In this document: positions 1-9,600 of the stretch, one piece after another
Position numbering within the stretch: the stretch's first letter is position 1
How the letters are laid out: each line of letters opens with the position of its first letter
NCBI GenBank assembly: GCA_027603065.1
Contig: JADGJP010000010.1
Coordinates: 1 to 64,000, forward strand
DNA: 64,000 nt
Direction: 5' to 3'
Source: Geranomyces variabilis
Lineage: Eukaryota > Chytridiomycota > Chytridiomycetes > Spizellomycetales > Powellomycetaceae
The notes under the pieces: model-generated
Told to the model about the DNA's origin: nothing
Seen by the model: only the letters and a program-made list of their open reading frames with translations
Databases searched by the model: none
Program-made: the position numbers and the translations under genes

Positions 1-293
1 CCTAGATATAGCAGTGCTGCGCGCAGCAACAGGCTCGCGCAGCTGCGCCGCAAGCGCAGTAACGGTACCGATACCCCACATTACAACGCGACACGTGACT
101 CATCGCCACCTATGACGCTGACGACTCTCCGCGGCCACTTGTCAAAGTCTCGTCTCCACCCCTTCCCCCTAGTTAAACATCACCTCGTGCCAGGGCGCCC
201 TTATCGTCTGGATCCGCATGTGACTGCATGGCCTCCGCATGGCTTATCCGGCACCGAGTAGCCTCAACGGATAAACCAGCCTAAGTCTTCCTG

Positions 294-301
294 TATAAAT
301 A
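294..301 (+). promoter_or_regulatory. TATA box of the first gene
   Basis: The sequence reads TATAAATA, about 135 bp upstream of the first usable ATG (436) of the next gene. The spacer is AT-rich and contains no ATG, which suits a core promoter plus 5' UTR. No start-site data are visible. Confidence 0.5.
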
Positions 302-435
302 GGCTAGCGTCTGGCGCGAGAATAAACAACTCAGACTCCTCCGATATACTCTTCTTTACTGAAATAACATACCCCCGTCCAAAAAACTCCTAAGTGCTCC
401 TACCTGGGCACTTTACAATTGGCACCATTGTCGCT

Positions 436-2277
436 ATGTTTAACCACCTTGCGAGGGCTCAGAGGATGAGGAAAGAAATGGTCCGACGTTCCAGTATGGG
501 TATCATCGAGCTCACAATTTGCCCATGTGGCCAAGCAATTCGCATTAACCCGGGCCTCCTGACGAGAGACGAGGCTGACGTGGTTACCAGTGCATTAACC
601 AAAACCCATTGCCTCCTGCAAAAGTTTGAGAAGATCGCCGCAAAAACCTCCATCAACTCTGCCTCGATCTTCACCAAAGAGATATGGATAAAGTACATGT
701 CGAGCGCTGAGGGTCGGACTTGCCGACCCCAAGCGCTCAAGTGGATCACGGGTTTGCGAACCAAGGCTGCCGAACAACCAAAAGGCAGTTGTCCTGGGAA
801 CACTGCAATGACGGCTACGACTCGAACTCCCAACGGGCGAGCATTTCTCATGCAGCAGATATTCTCTTATCTGGAGTGCACCACCCGCTCTGCGGAGGAG
901 CTCTCAGTGCATCACGCCACCTGTTTGGTTGCGGCCCTACAAGATTCCGTTGAACGAGCTGAGATAAGAAAAAGCGGAACACGGCCGAAAATGCAACTGC
1001 ACTGGGCTAAAGGGAGCACTCGATCGGCAACATGTTTCGCTGGTTGCCTGGACCACCAACCGATACTGAATGAAGAAACGTTTCGAATCAATCCGCCGGT
1101 CTCAGCATTTATCCAAAGTCTAGATCCGGTAACATGTTTTGCTGGTTGCACAGAACACCGATCGGTCTTGGAATCTATCCGAAATCCAGATCAAGAGTAT
1201 GTCCAGCTTGTCCGGAAAATCGTCAAGGCGATTGGCAATGCTCCCCCTATTTGTGTCCCTCTCAGCACCTTAGCTCGCAATTTTTCCAGACTACAATTGC
1301 AGCTACTGCAAAAGCTGCGACAAGGCGTCAAACCCACCGAGACCACGATTGAGTATGACCTCCGCGTCCTGAATGACTTGCTGTACGCCAAAGCTGTCGA
1401 ATCTCATAAGGAAGACGAGCAGATTTGCCATGGAAGCAAATCTGAGTCAGAGCACCATGAAGGAGCAGATAAAGTGTATACCGCCAAGCGAATTTTGGTC
1501 ACCGGCATGATGTCAGTATGCGCTGGATGCCTGGCTGCTGCAAGAATAATTGATCCTTGCTTCGACAAGAAACCCGCGAAAAAAGGAACCAAGAAAAGCC
1601 GGGTCTCCATAATGATGTGTGGATTCTATTACGAAATCTCCAAGATGCTTGATCTGTATCCCTTTCGACAGATTCCTTTCAAGGGAAACAGCGGAACCGT
1701 GCCCCCAGAGGAGTGCAACATCGTTTTCACAAATCCAGCTTGGCTTCGGCCAAGTGCTAAACACCGTGCACCTGCTGAGCCCGAAGACGTGGCCGGAATC
1801 AAACACTACCACAGAGACTCAGCGCGGGTACTTTGCCCTTCTATCCAAAACGGAGCTTGCGCTCAAGGCCATAATAACTGTTTCAAGTGGTCTGAAACAC
1901 GAGCAGAATGGCAGCGATCTGAATCCTTACGGCACGGCCCGGATTTTCACCAAGACAAAAGATACTCGTGACAATTTTACGAAATATATGCGAAAATGGC
2001 CGGTGGCTCGGAGCAAGTTGACGCATGTTTACCGAGATATGTGCCGCAAGGCCTTGTTTGTTCCTACTGCGGCAACTTTAATGAGCTCCTACGAGGACAG
2101 CGATAGCAAATCTGCGGACCCTGAGATGGTAAGAGGGCTTTCTTTGAGCGAGCCCTTAGCCGCCTGACCCTTAATAGTCTTGGCCATACATTACCTTTTC
2201 AACGCCAGGAGCAAAGCCCTGATTTGGATGACACGCAGTCACCAATGGACTCGGAGATGGAGGAGAATGATGAGTAG
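436..2277 (+). CDS. Cys-rich internally repeated hypothetical protein (3 exons, 564 aa)
   Basis: I do not recognise the family. The best model has exons 436-1712, 1780-2128 and 2209-2277. The introns are 67 bp (GTGCAA...CTGAG, with a GCTAAAC branch site) and 80 bp (GTAAGA...CCAG), and phases agree throughout. The start at 436 is the first ATG after a TATA box. The protein carries repeated CFAGC-type motifs near nucleotides 1034 and 1134, and a related CAGC near 1520. Two further segments resemble each other: SIFTKEIWIKYM near residue 80 and RIFTKTKDTRDNFTKYM near residue 480. Duplication of a module seems likely. The C-terminus is acidic (ends EMEENDE), and no membrane segment is seen. A nuclear or cytoplasmic role is possible but unproven. 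Confidence 0.6.
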
Positions 2278-2324
2278 TAACTGTTGACGTGTGGTTTTCT
2301 CCTACCTTAACGAGGGAAGGCGAA

Positions 2325-2588
2325 TTAGGGCACGCGGAAGAAGTAGAACTGGACTTGTTTCTTTCCTAGACAACGGCACCCCGCCTCTGGCAACTCATGG
2401 CTAATACATTCGAGCTGGAAAAATCGGATTACATGGGTAACTACGTCAGCAAACGTAGGAGAGCTTGGTACATTTACTAGTAGGCCGGGAATGGTGGGTT
2501 GAACAAACACCACAACTGGTATTTTAATGCGACTTGTGCCATCGATGATGAACACCCGGACGGTGTTCGCGTGCGGGTTGCTCGTCAT
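2325..2588 (-). CDS. Possible small ORF, 87 aa
   Basis: This minus-strand frame starts with ATG (MTSNPHANTVRVF) and has ordinary hydrophobic periodicity (IKIPVVVFVQ). It has no recognised domain and no visible promoter. It could be a first exon or chance. Around it, 2278-2711 holds nothing else I can support, apart from a CCTCCGAGTAC direct repeat near 2651 and 2695. Confidence 0.2.
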   Translation of the reverse strand: MTSNPHANTVRVFIIDGTSRIKIPVVVFVQPTIPGLLVNVPSSPTFADVVTHVIRFFQLECISHELPEAGCRCLGKKQVQFYFFRVP

Positions 2589-2711
2589 TCACCGGGACTG
2601 TGTAATGACCTTCCCGTATTCAGATTGCGGCTGTTTGCCGTACCGTACCCACCTCCGAGTACCGAGTCCTTCGGTGACTCCCGAGCGTTAAGGCCTCCGA
2701 GTACGCGCGTC

Positions 2712-2960
2712 TTAACCTGGTGGCGTCTGTCCCAGCGCAAATATTGCTTCCGCTGAGCAGTTGTTTACAGCTGACAACTCAATGTCCTCAAGCTGAGACA
2801 TTTTGCCAAAATGCGCTAAGTCGTCGTCGGTGAAGGGAAAGTTGACGCCGTCTCCATGTACGCTGTTGTTAAGTTGGAGGCGCCTTAAGCTTGGGCAGCA
2901 GTGAGCTACGCGGGAGGATCGTTTCGTCCTCAGCTTCAAACCAATTTAATTCAATGTCCT
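2712..2960 (-). pseudogene. Leucine-rich-repeat (AMN1/FBXL-type) gene relic
   Basis: The minus strand encodes LRR units of the Cys-containing AMN1/F-box type. Examples are AHCCPSLRRLQLNN and LEDIELSAVNN, with a spacer ending DDDLAHFGKM. Just upstream, another frame gives a matching unit (TKDIELNWFEAEDETI), so the repeat run changes frame near 2905. There is no start, no F-box and no intact flanking repeat. I read this as a decaying fragment of a longer LRR gene. A second relic of the same type lies at 17118-17456. LRRs of this class bind substrates for SCF ubiquitin ligases or act in mitotic exit signalling; this piece is unlikely to do either. Confidence 0.55.
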
Positions 2961-3168
2961 TTGTTGAGAAAAGCCCCTATGCGTGGAAAAGCCTTCACAG
3001 GGAACCATGGAATTCTGGGACAAGGACGGACACTGTCTATAGTTTTACGAAACCTTTGCGAACCGTTTAATGCGCTTTTCTCAATACTCTTCATATTTCG
3101 AGTCATCGAGTACGCAAACTAAGCCTTAAATTGTAGCAATTTGATGTAAATGGAACGCGAAAGAGATT

Positions 3169-3897
3169 TCAAGGGTTGTAATTCCGATATATCAAAAACC
3201 CGGGAACCCTCCGCCCGAGCTCGCCATGCCTCCATAAAAGGAATTCGCAGAAGCATCCCATCCAACCGCCTTGGGTGTGCGGCTGGTAATGGTCTGGCAC
3301 CCTGAGGTGGATGACTTCTGTATACCCTTGAGCAATGCACTCCATTCGTAAAGCAGTGGCTTTTTCTTCTCGGTCGATATCCAGCTCGTCAGGGTCCGCG
3401 GGCTCCTCGTCAGCAATGAAGTCAGAAAATCCACGCACGCTGGCAAGGAACCTCACCGCATCTTCTTCATTGCTCAAGTTGATTCGCTGGATCAAATAGT
3501 ATGGATGAAGGCTCTCTGGTAGACCCAGGTAAGCTGACAAGCTTGCGGTGACGTCCTGGTCCGTGACAGCTGAATTATCCAGGATCAGCAACGGAGGAAG
3601 AAGGAGAGGGCAATTGGCACCACCGGCTCCACCGAACTCCCAGCATATGTCCTCGGCGTCATTCTTGGGCGGAATGCAGCTGGCAAGGTGGCAGAAGGAC
3701 GTTGTCAGAAGCATCAATTCGTTGTACAGACACTTCCAGTCGGATTCGCTGCTAGGGATTCCGCATGCGCCAGTGCTGTTGGGCAGCAGGGTGTGACCGT
3801 CGTGCAAGTCAGCGAGTCTGCCAAAATCGGCAACGGTATAACAAACGGCAAGGTCCGTCCAGATTCGATATTGATCGATGCTACTGAGCGCGGCCAT
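3169..3897 (-). CDS. Hypothetical protein, 242 aa
   Basis: No family is recognised. The ATG (GGACATGG context) opens a 242-codon frame with convincing amino-acid composition. It includes LYNELMLLTTSFCHL, two CxxC-like spacings and an acidic patch (EEPADPDELDIDREE). An in-frame TAG lies two codons upstream, so this ATG is either the true start or the first ATG of an exon. The 3' end at a TAA is clean. The gene is head-to-head with the F-box-like gene at 4292, leaving about 395 bp that also contain a coding-like minus-strand stretch (4000-4190). Confidence 0.45.
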   Translation of the reverse strand: MAALSSIDQYRIWTDLAVCYTVADFGRLADLHDGHTLLPNSTGACGIPSSESDWKCLYNELMLLTTSFCHLASCIPPKNDAEDICWEFGGAGGANCPLLLPPLLILDNSAVTDQDVTASLSAYLGLPESLHPYYLIQRINLSNEEDAVRFLASVRGFSDFIADEEPADPDELDIDREEKATALRMECIAQGYTEVIHLRVPDHYQPHTQGGWMGCFCEFLLWRHGELGRRVPGFLIYRNYNP

Positions 3898-3999
3898 GTC
3901 CTATTTATTGAACTTTTGAGAGACCCCGTGCTGCGTTGCCAGTGACAGACAAGTGTCGTGAATCGATCAAGTCAATTGTCCACTCACCACTTTGGTTTC

Positions 4000-4190
4000 T
4001 ATATTCATCAAACTGGGTGCGGCCAAAACCTCCTCCTGTCTCGCGAAAGGAAACTCGTTTAAGCACTTCTGGCGCCACGACTCGGTAGGAGTGCTTGCCT
4101 GGGCCATTTGGATGCGTCAGTAGAGTGCGCAGCGATTTGGCGGTGGTGGGGAATGTGTTGGGCTCGGACTCCGTGATGATGCTGAAGGAT
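4000..4190 (-). other. Coding-like minus-strand stretch, possible exon
   Basis: About 60 codons read as ordinary protein (for example KHSYRVVAPEVLKRVSF). They end at a GTGAGT that looks like a 5' splice site near 3987. The phase does not join cleanly to the 242-aa frame at 3897. This could be an upstream exon of that gene with an unseen junction, or a remnant. Confidence 0.25.
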
Positions 4191-4240
4191 TTGACTTGTA
4201 CATTGCCTTCCTTCCGTCCCCCGTCCCCCCGAGCGACAGC

Positions 4241-4266
4241 GCAAGCACAAGCACAAGCACAAGCAG
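4241..4266 (+). repeat. Hexanucleotide microsatellite (GCACAA)n
   Basis: About four copies of a GCACAA unit lie 25 bp upstream of the F-box-like start codon at 4292, probably in the 5' UTR. Confidence 0.8.
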
Positions 4267-4291
4267 TCTTTTCGCCGCCGCCAACCCGCTG

Positions 4292-6322
4292 ATGACACCC
4301 AACCCGCCACCGCCTCCGCCCGGCGCAGCAGCAGCACCCGGCCTCCTCCTCCTCAGCAGCAGCATCATCGCCCATCTGGTCCTGCTCGACCTCGACCCCG
4401 CCGCCCTCGCGGTGCTGGCCCGCTGCTGCCACGCCCTGCGCACAGCCCTCGCCGACCCCGTCTTCAAAAGGGACTGGGTCGTACGTCGCCTCTCAGCCGC
4501 TCAGCAACCCAGTCTGGCTCCGAGGCTGGTCTACCTTAGCCCCGCAAAGTCACCGCCGCCGACCACCCAGAACCATGACGATTTCTTTGTCCAGTTCCCA
4601 CACACCTATCGTCTGCGTCTGCCCACTGCCATCACCGCCGACGATGGCGCCATGCTTCTTCTGTTGACCCGCGAGCTCGCGCTGGCCCCACCTGTCGCCG
4701 CCGCCGCCTCCTCGGCGGAAGCACAAGGGCTGTTGCTCAAGACCCGCAGAGACGCCATCCTAGCCATTGCTCGCTATGCGTTCTGGAACGGCCTGCCACA
4801 AGTGGCCAATGCCTTTCTTTTCGACAGGCTTCTCTGGGAGCGGGTGAAAACCGTTTGTGACGGCGTTCCCCCCGCGCCTACGCGACCACGCGGACCCAAG
4901 AAAAGCCAGCCCAACCCGTGGAAATATTTTCGGCGAGCGTGCTATGTGCGTGGCCATACTGACTTACTTCGCGCAATGTGGGCCAACCCGCCCGACCCGG
5001 ACGTTTGGGGCAACCTGCACACCACTTGGGTTGGGGACCTGGACTGCGCATTACGAAACAAAAGCTGTTCACTCGTGCCTCAACAACCGATCCTTCCCCT
5101 TGTGTGGGGCCTCGCACAATCAACGCTGCCCAGCACCACAAACACGGCCTTACTTGTCAGCGCAGCTTTCTACGCAGCCGACTTGACTTCAATCAACTTT
5201 TTACGCGCGCATGACGTTCCGTATCCAGTTAATGACCGCAGAGGCACCGAGCAGGAACTTGCGCCGTGGGTATCCTCCGCGCTCAGTGGCTTTAGTCGCG
5301 AAATCGGCCAGGCAATCGACAGGAGCACTAGCGCATGGCTTGCACGCGATCGATCGCTCGCGTGGATAACCTTGTGGTCACACGCAGCTACAATGCCCGA
5401 GGTCACCGGTCCCACCGCGGTTGCTCGCGTTGTGCACTCAATTCTTTGCCGTATCACCAAGGAATCCGACGTCTTGGAGCCAATCTTTAAGTGCCAGATC
5501 GACGTTCTCAAGGTCTTGCTAGCCCAAAATCCACCAGATGCACTCTGCGCTCGCTTTATTTTCAAGGCTGCCCTACAGATACCGCAGTCCTTAAATGTTC
5601 TCGATGCTTTGGCACTCCCATTTTGGCCACGCCCAGTCGTCGTCTCTTCTGCCCAGCAGGCATTTCAAGAGTGGGCTCGTCTATCTGCGAGCAATAGGGC
5701 GGTACAAAAATGGGTCACCGGGTTCGAAGACGATATTACGCACTTTGACAGTCTGGACGATCTGGACAAAGACGACAATCGTCGCAGCCAACCAGGGTGG
5801 GAAGCCAGTCATACGGAAATGCAGCACAGATGGCGTACTCTGCACCGCTTGGCACATGATGCGCTCGAATCCAGTGTGGACCTCAAGTCGCCCAATAGTG
5901 AGACGATGCGGAAACAGGTGCAAACAGCATACTGGCCGCATGACTTGAAGAGCGAGGAGGGGTCCTTCCTGGCTGCTCTTGTAGCTGTGGGTGAAACGCT
6001 TCGGGATGACCCCACGCCCTTTGATGAATGGCTCCGGCGCTGGAGTCGCAGCGGAGGTGTCTGGGACGCGCGCATCGCAATGGCCTGGATTGAAAATCTT
6101 CTGAAGCTCGGATTTGATGTTGAGAAAATCACCAGCGATTACGAACCGTGGTGCGAACATCACGGCGTGCGGCTGGCGCTGTTGGCGAAGCACGGCTCAA
6201 CATGGGCACGCGAGCTTTTGAGCGGCGCCGATCTGGACCAGCTGTTGGCAGAGGATTATCCTTTAGGAGTTAGTCATCTCTACGACCGCGGCACAGATCC
6301 ATTGGAGCGCGCTCCTGTTTAA
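4292..6322 (+). CDS. F-box-like large hypothetical protein (676 aa)
   Basis: This is an intronless frame. The first ATG is at 4292; earlier in-frame codons have no ATG. After a Pro/Ala-rich leader comes an F-box-like helix set (LVLLDLDPAALAVLARCC, then ALADPVFKRDWVVRRL). The pattern is typical of divergent F-box proteins that dock on Skp1. The remaining 600 residues are helical and Trp-rich (WARLSASNRAVQKWV, IAMAWIENLLKLGFDVEKI), resembling degenerate ankyrin-type or helical repeats seen in large fungal families. The likely role is substrate recruitment to an SCF ubiquitin ligase; this is inference from the N-terminus only. The gene is convergent with the EEP gene, with 343 bp between the stops. 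Confidence 0.6.
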   Translation: MTPNPPPPPPGAAAAPGLLLLSSSIIAHLVLLDLDPAALAVLARCCHALRTALADPVFKRDWVVRRLSAAQQPSLAPRLVYLSPAKSPPPTTQNHDDFFVQFPHTYRLRLPTAITADDGAMLLLLTRELALAPPVAAAASSAEAQGLLLKTRRDAILAIARYAFWNGLPQVANAFLFDRLLWERVKTVCDGVPPAPTRPRGPKKSQPNPWKYFRRACYVRGHTDLLRAMWANPPDPDVWGNLHTTWVGDLDCALRNKSCSLVPQQPILPLVWGLAQSTLPSTTNTALLVSAAFYAADLTSINFLRAHDVPYPVNDRRGTEQELAPWVSSALSGFSREIGQAIDRSTSAWLARDRSLAWITLWSHAATMPEVTGPTAVARVVHSILCRITKESDVLEPIFKCQIDVLKVLLAQNPPDALCARFIFKAALQIPQSLNVLDALALPFWPRPVVVSSAQQAFQEWARLSASNRAVQKWVTGFEDDITHFDSLDDLDKDDNRRSQPGWEASHTEMQHRWRTLHRLAHDALESSVDLKSPNSETMRKQVQTAYWPHDLKSEEGSFLAALVAVGETLRDDPTPFDEWLRRWSRSGGVWDARIAMAWIENLLKLGFDVEKITSDYEPWCEHHGVRLALLAKHGSTWARELLSGADLDQLLAEDYPLGVSHLYDRGTDPLERAPV

Positions 6323-6665
6323 TAGTAACTTTATGAAAACAAATTTTAACTGAACAAAGGCATCTCTCAATTGTGATTTCTCTGCAGCGGCCGCCTTGTT
6401 GCACCTGATATCGGAGCGTCCCCTCGCTCTCTCACCCTGTCCGCCTCAATAGAACTCAAACGCGTTTTGTATTCGTTGTTCGCCTTACACTTAAAATATT
6501 ACAGTTTCCTTCCCTCGGTCCGTCGATGCCTCTTCCTCGCCCTCTTTCTCGTCCATTGTCTGTCGTGCACGCCGCCGTGAGTCATCATCATCGCTTACAT
6601 CGTGTTTCGCATCCTTTTTTACCCCCTCTCTCTCTCGACAACCTCGACGCGTAAGGAGATTTATT
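6323..6665. other. Convergent intergenic spacer
   Basis: This lies between two convergent genes. It contains pyrimidine-rich stretches and no supported gene; presumably it holds both 3' UTRs. Confidence 0.5.
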
Positions 6666-9600
6666 TCAGAAATTAGCACTTCCTGAAAGATTTGCGTGGA
6701 CAGGCAGATGGTCAGATATTGCGATCATCCGGCACGGGAGATCGGTGCCGGCGCATTCCTGCGAGTCGGTGGCCGCCGTGCAAATGGCCTCGTTGTCAAG
6801 TCCCTCGAGGTACTCGTCAATCTTGGAGTCCCGCACAACATAGTCGGGACGGGTGATGCGCGAGATCGGGACAGGAGGGAGCGGATTTTGTGGGGTGGAC
6901 AAGGGCTGAGGAACCGCACAGACTTGATTCGCCAGCTGGAACCCGCTAAGCGGGTTGTTGCAGTTCTCGGGCAGCTCCCAGTTGGTCCCACAGTAGTACA
7001 GGAGATCCTGCAAATGTGAAAAGTATTGGTCGCCGTTGCATCGGGTACAAGACTCGGATCCCTGACCCGCTGCAGCCGGGCATATTGCCCAGCTGCACTC
7101 GGCGCAGTGGGGGGGGGGGGGGGGCGGGTTACAAAGGCAGTGATTGGAGGGACCAGCACTTACAAAAAGACCGCCGGCCCTGGATGTTGAGAACTGCACC
7201 CGCTGGTCATGTCCGGCACCGCAGCCCGTGTTACCCGCCGCGGTGCCGATTTGCCCCGGAATATAAACACCCACTGACGGACAAATTAAATTCAAAGAGG
7301 TCGTTCTGCAAAAGATGGCAAAGTATTAGTTTTATCGCGGAATAGCCCTTCCCTCAATACGACGCAATCTTGCTATTTACATTCTGCCTGCGAGCAACAT
7401 TTTGTTTACAGACGTAGTAAGACCGGGACCGTTGAGAAACGGGCTGTTCCAGTCCCCCTTTTTGAAAGCAATGAACCCTGTTAATTTGTATTTCAACTCG
7501 CTCCAAATGCTGAAGCCCTTACCAAGATGACCAATGGTACGCGGGTTTGGTAGGGGGCAAAAGGGCCAACGTGGCTCCCGCTGAAGTCACAAGCCCAAGT
7601 CCCGCGGGTCGCGACATCAACGGTAGCCAAGTGAGAGTTGCAAAAGTCCTCGAGACGGGCGCCAATGTTATTTGGGACTGGTATGTTACCAGAGCTAAGC
7701 GGGGCCGGCGTCTGACCGCTGCTGCCTGCGTAATCGTGGATACTAGCAACCATGTTGAATCCTTTTGTTGTCGACCCTTGTTTGACTTGATATAGGCAAT
7801 ATACCAATGACTTTGCGGTGCTGGCCGGGTTGTTTCCCGGATGAGCGTAGCGAACCGCCCCGCATTGGACTTGGTCGAACGACAACGCTGGTGAGTCGTC
7901 ATCCATCGAGTTCGGGTTGTACAAGCGAGAGAACAGCTGCTTGCCGAAGTAAAAGGGGGCATCATTCGTTGGCACCCTCCACGTCGCGTCTTGAGCTGGG
8001 CCCCAGTTGGGCCCCCAGGCAGCGCCGAGCTCCTGCATTGAAGCAACAGCCGCGCCAGAATGTTGGGCTAGATATTCTTGCACGGCGTCTGCATTAACGA
8101 GATTTCTGTCCACGGCAAAATGATCCTACCCAGAGTTTGAGTAAGCACGTGAAAGTACCAAACAAAAAGCACATTCGTCCCCCTGCAACCAAACCGATAC
8201 AACTCACCAGGTTCCAAGAAACGAAAATGGCTTCTGTAGTTTCGCAATTTTGAGGCCCAAAAAGACACACATCGTAAAGAGTGGGGAAGTGATTGGTGAT
8301 TCGTGACGAGCATCTCAAGTGTTTCCTGGTTTCGCACGAAGCGGACAAGGTGAGTTGCGCAGAGTTTGCAAATACGGAAGACTGAGCAGGCCCATTGTCT
8401 GAGGCAACATTGCAACTTTGGCACGGTGAGTTGATGTCCCACGGTTGCAAGCACATTCCTGAGGGATGTATGACGTTAATGGGAATTTGTGACGCATCGT
8501 ACGCGGGAAACCTGCGTGACATTAACATGAATCGGTATTCATCGTTGAGGAGGCAACGAAAAACGTCAACTATACCAGAAATGATCATAAAACCGATTGT
8601 TAGCCCAGAGCGACGCCGTTGGAGCTCGACTTATGTCATAGTCCGGGTTGCCTGACAGAATCAGAACCAAGTCTGCAAAGCTCTGCACGTAAGAATAGAA
8701 CGGGGTGAGGTTAGACAGAGACGACGCCGATCAGTCGCTCCACTCCAGCGCGCAGACATACCTGAGAGAAGAAGTCCTGATTGAAATCTCCCAGGACTAT
8801 CGTGGATTGAGCACAGCCAAATTCGATGTTGAGGAATTCTTTGACGGCCAGCAAAATCTCTAGGTCCCACTGAACCTGCGCCGCATTTGCACTGGCCTTC
8901 CAATGAACCGATAATATGCATATGTAAAACATGCGGCCGTAAAGGTCTTTATATCGTACGGAGAATGCTCCAGGAAACCTTGGCTGGCCTTTGGCACGCG
9001 TGTACAGCGTTCCGTCGGGTCTGTCGCCTAGCCAAAAGGGAAGGTTGATGGGCGCCACAGCGAAACCAAGATCGCTGCGGACTACAGCCAAGTGTTTTCC
9101 CGGCACTCCCCCGGATAGGCTCAATGCCGATGCAGAAATGGCGTCAGGATGTGCAAAGGAGTTTGCTCGAGCGGTTCCAAGGAGAGTTGCTGGATTCACC
9201 CCGTACTCCTGGAACACCAAAATCGCGGACTTTACGGTAAGGAAAAGCTGGTGCTCGAGTTTTCCCGGATTAGCTATCGGCCCGCCGTAAGCGTTGTACG
9301 AAACCACTGCGGATAGATTACTTGTTAGAAACGACTCATTTGGCCTACTCAGCAGACTTGAAGCAACGGTAACAGTACTGTCCTTACCATCGTACAAAGG
9401 AACCGCGGACGGCACTTGAGCATACAAACTCCGCGCTCGAGACCTCATATCTGCGAAGATATCTTCAAGCGAAGGCCAAGGCGAGAGATCACGGGCTTCC
9501 AACCCCTTTGCGCCAAAGTGGCCGCAAAAAAAAGGTAGCTGCACAATGACAATGCCTTGCGCGATACTTTCCTTGGATCCAGCAAACCGTAAGGTTCGAG

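Noticed and set aside
2325-2588. A ubiquitin-like or Crinkler header domain
   Set aside because: The hydrophobic pattern is suggestive, but no motif or downstream domain supports it.
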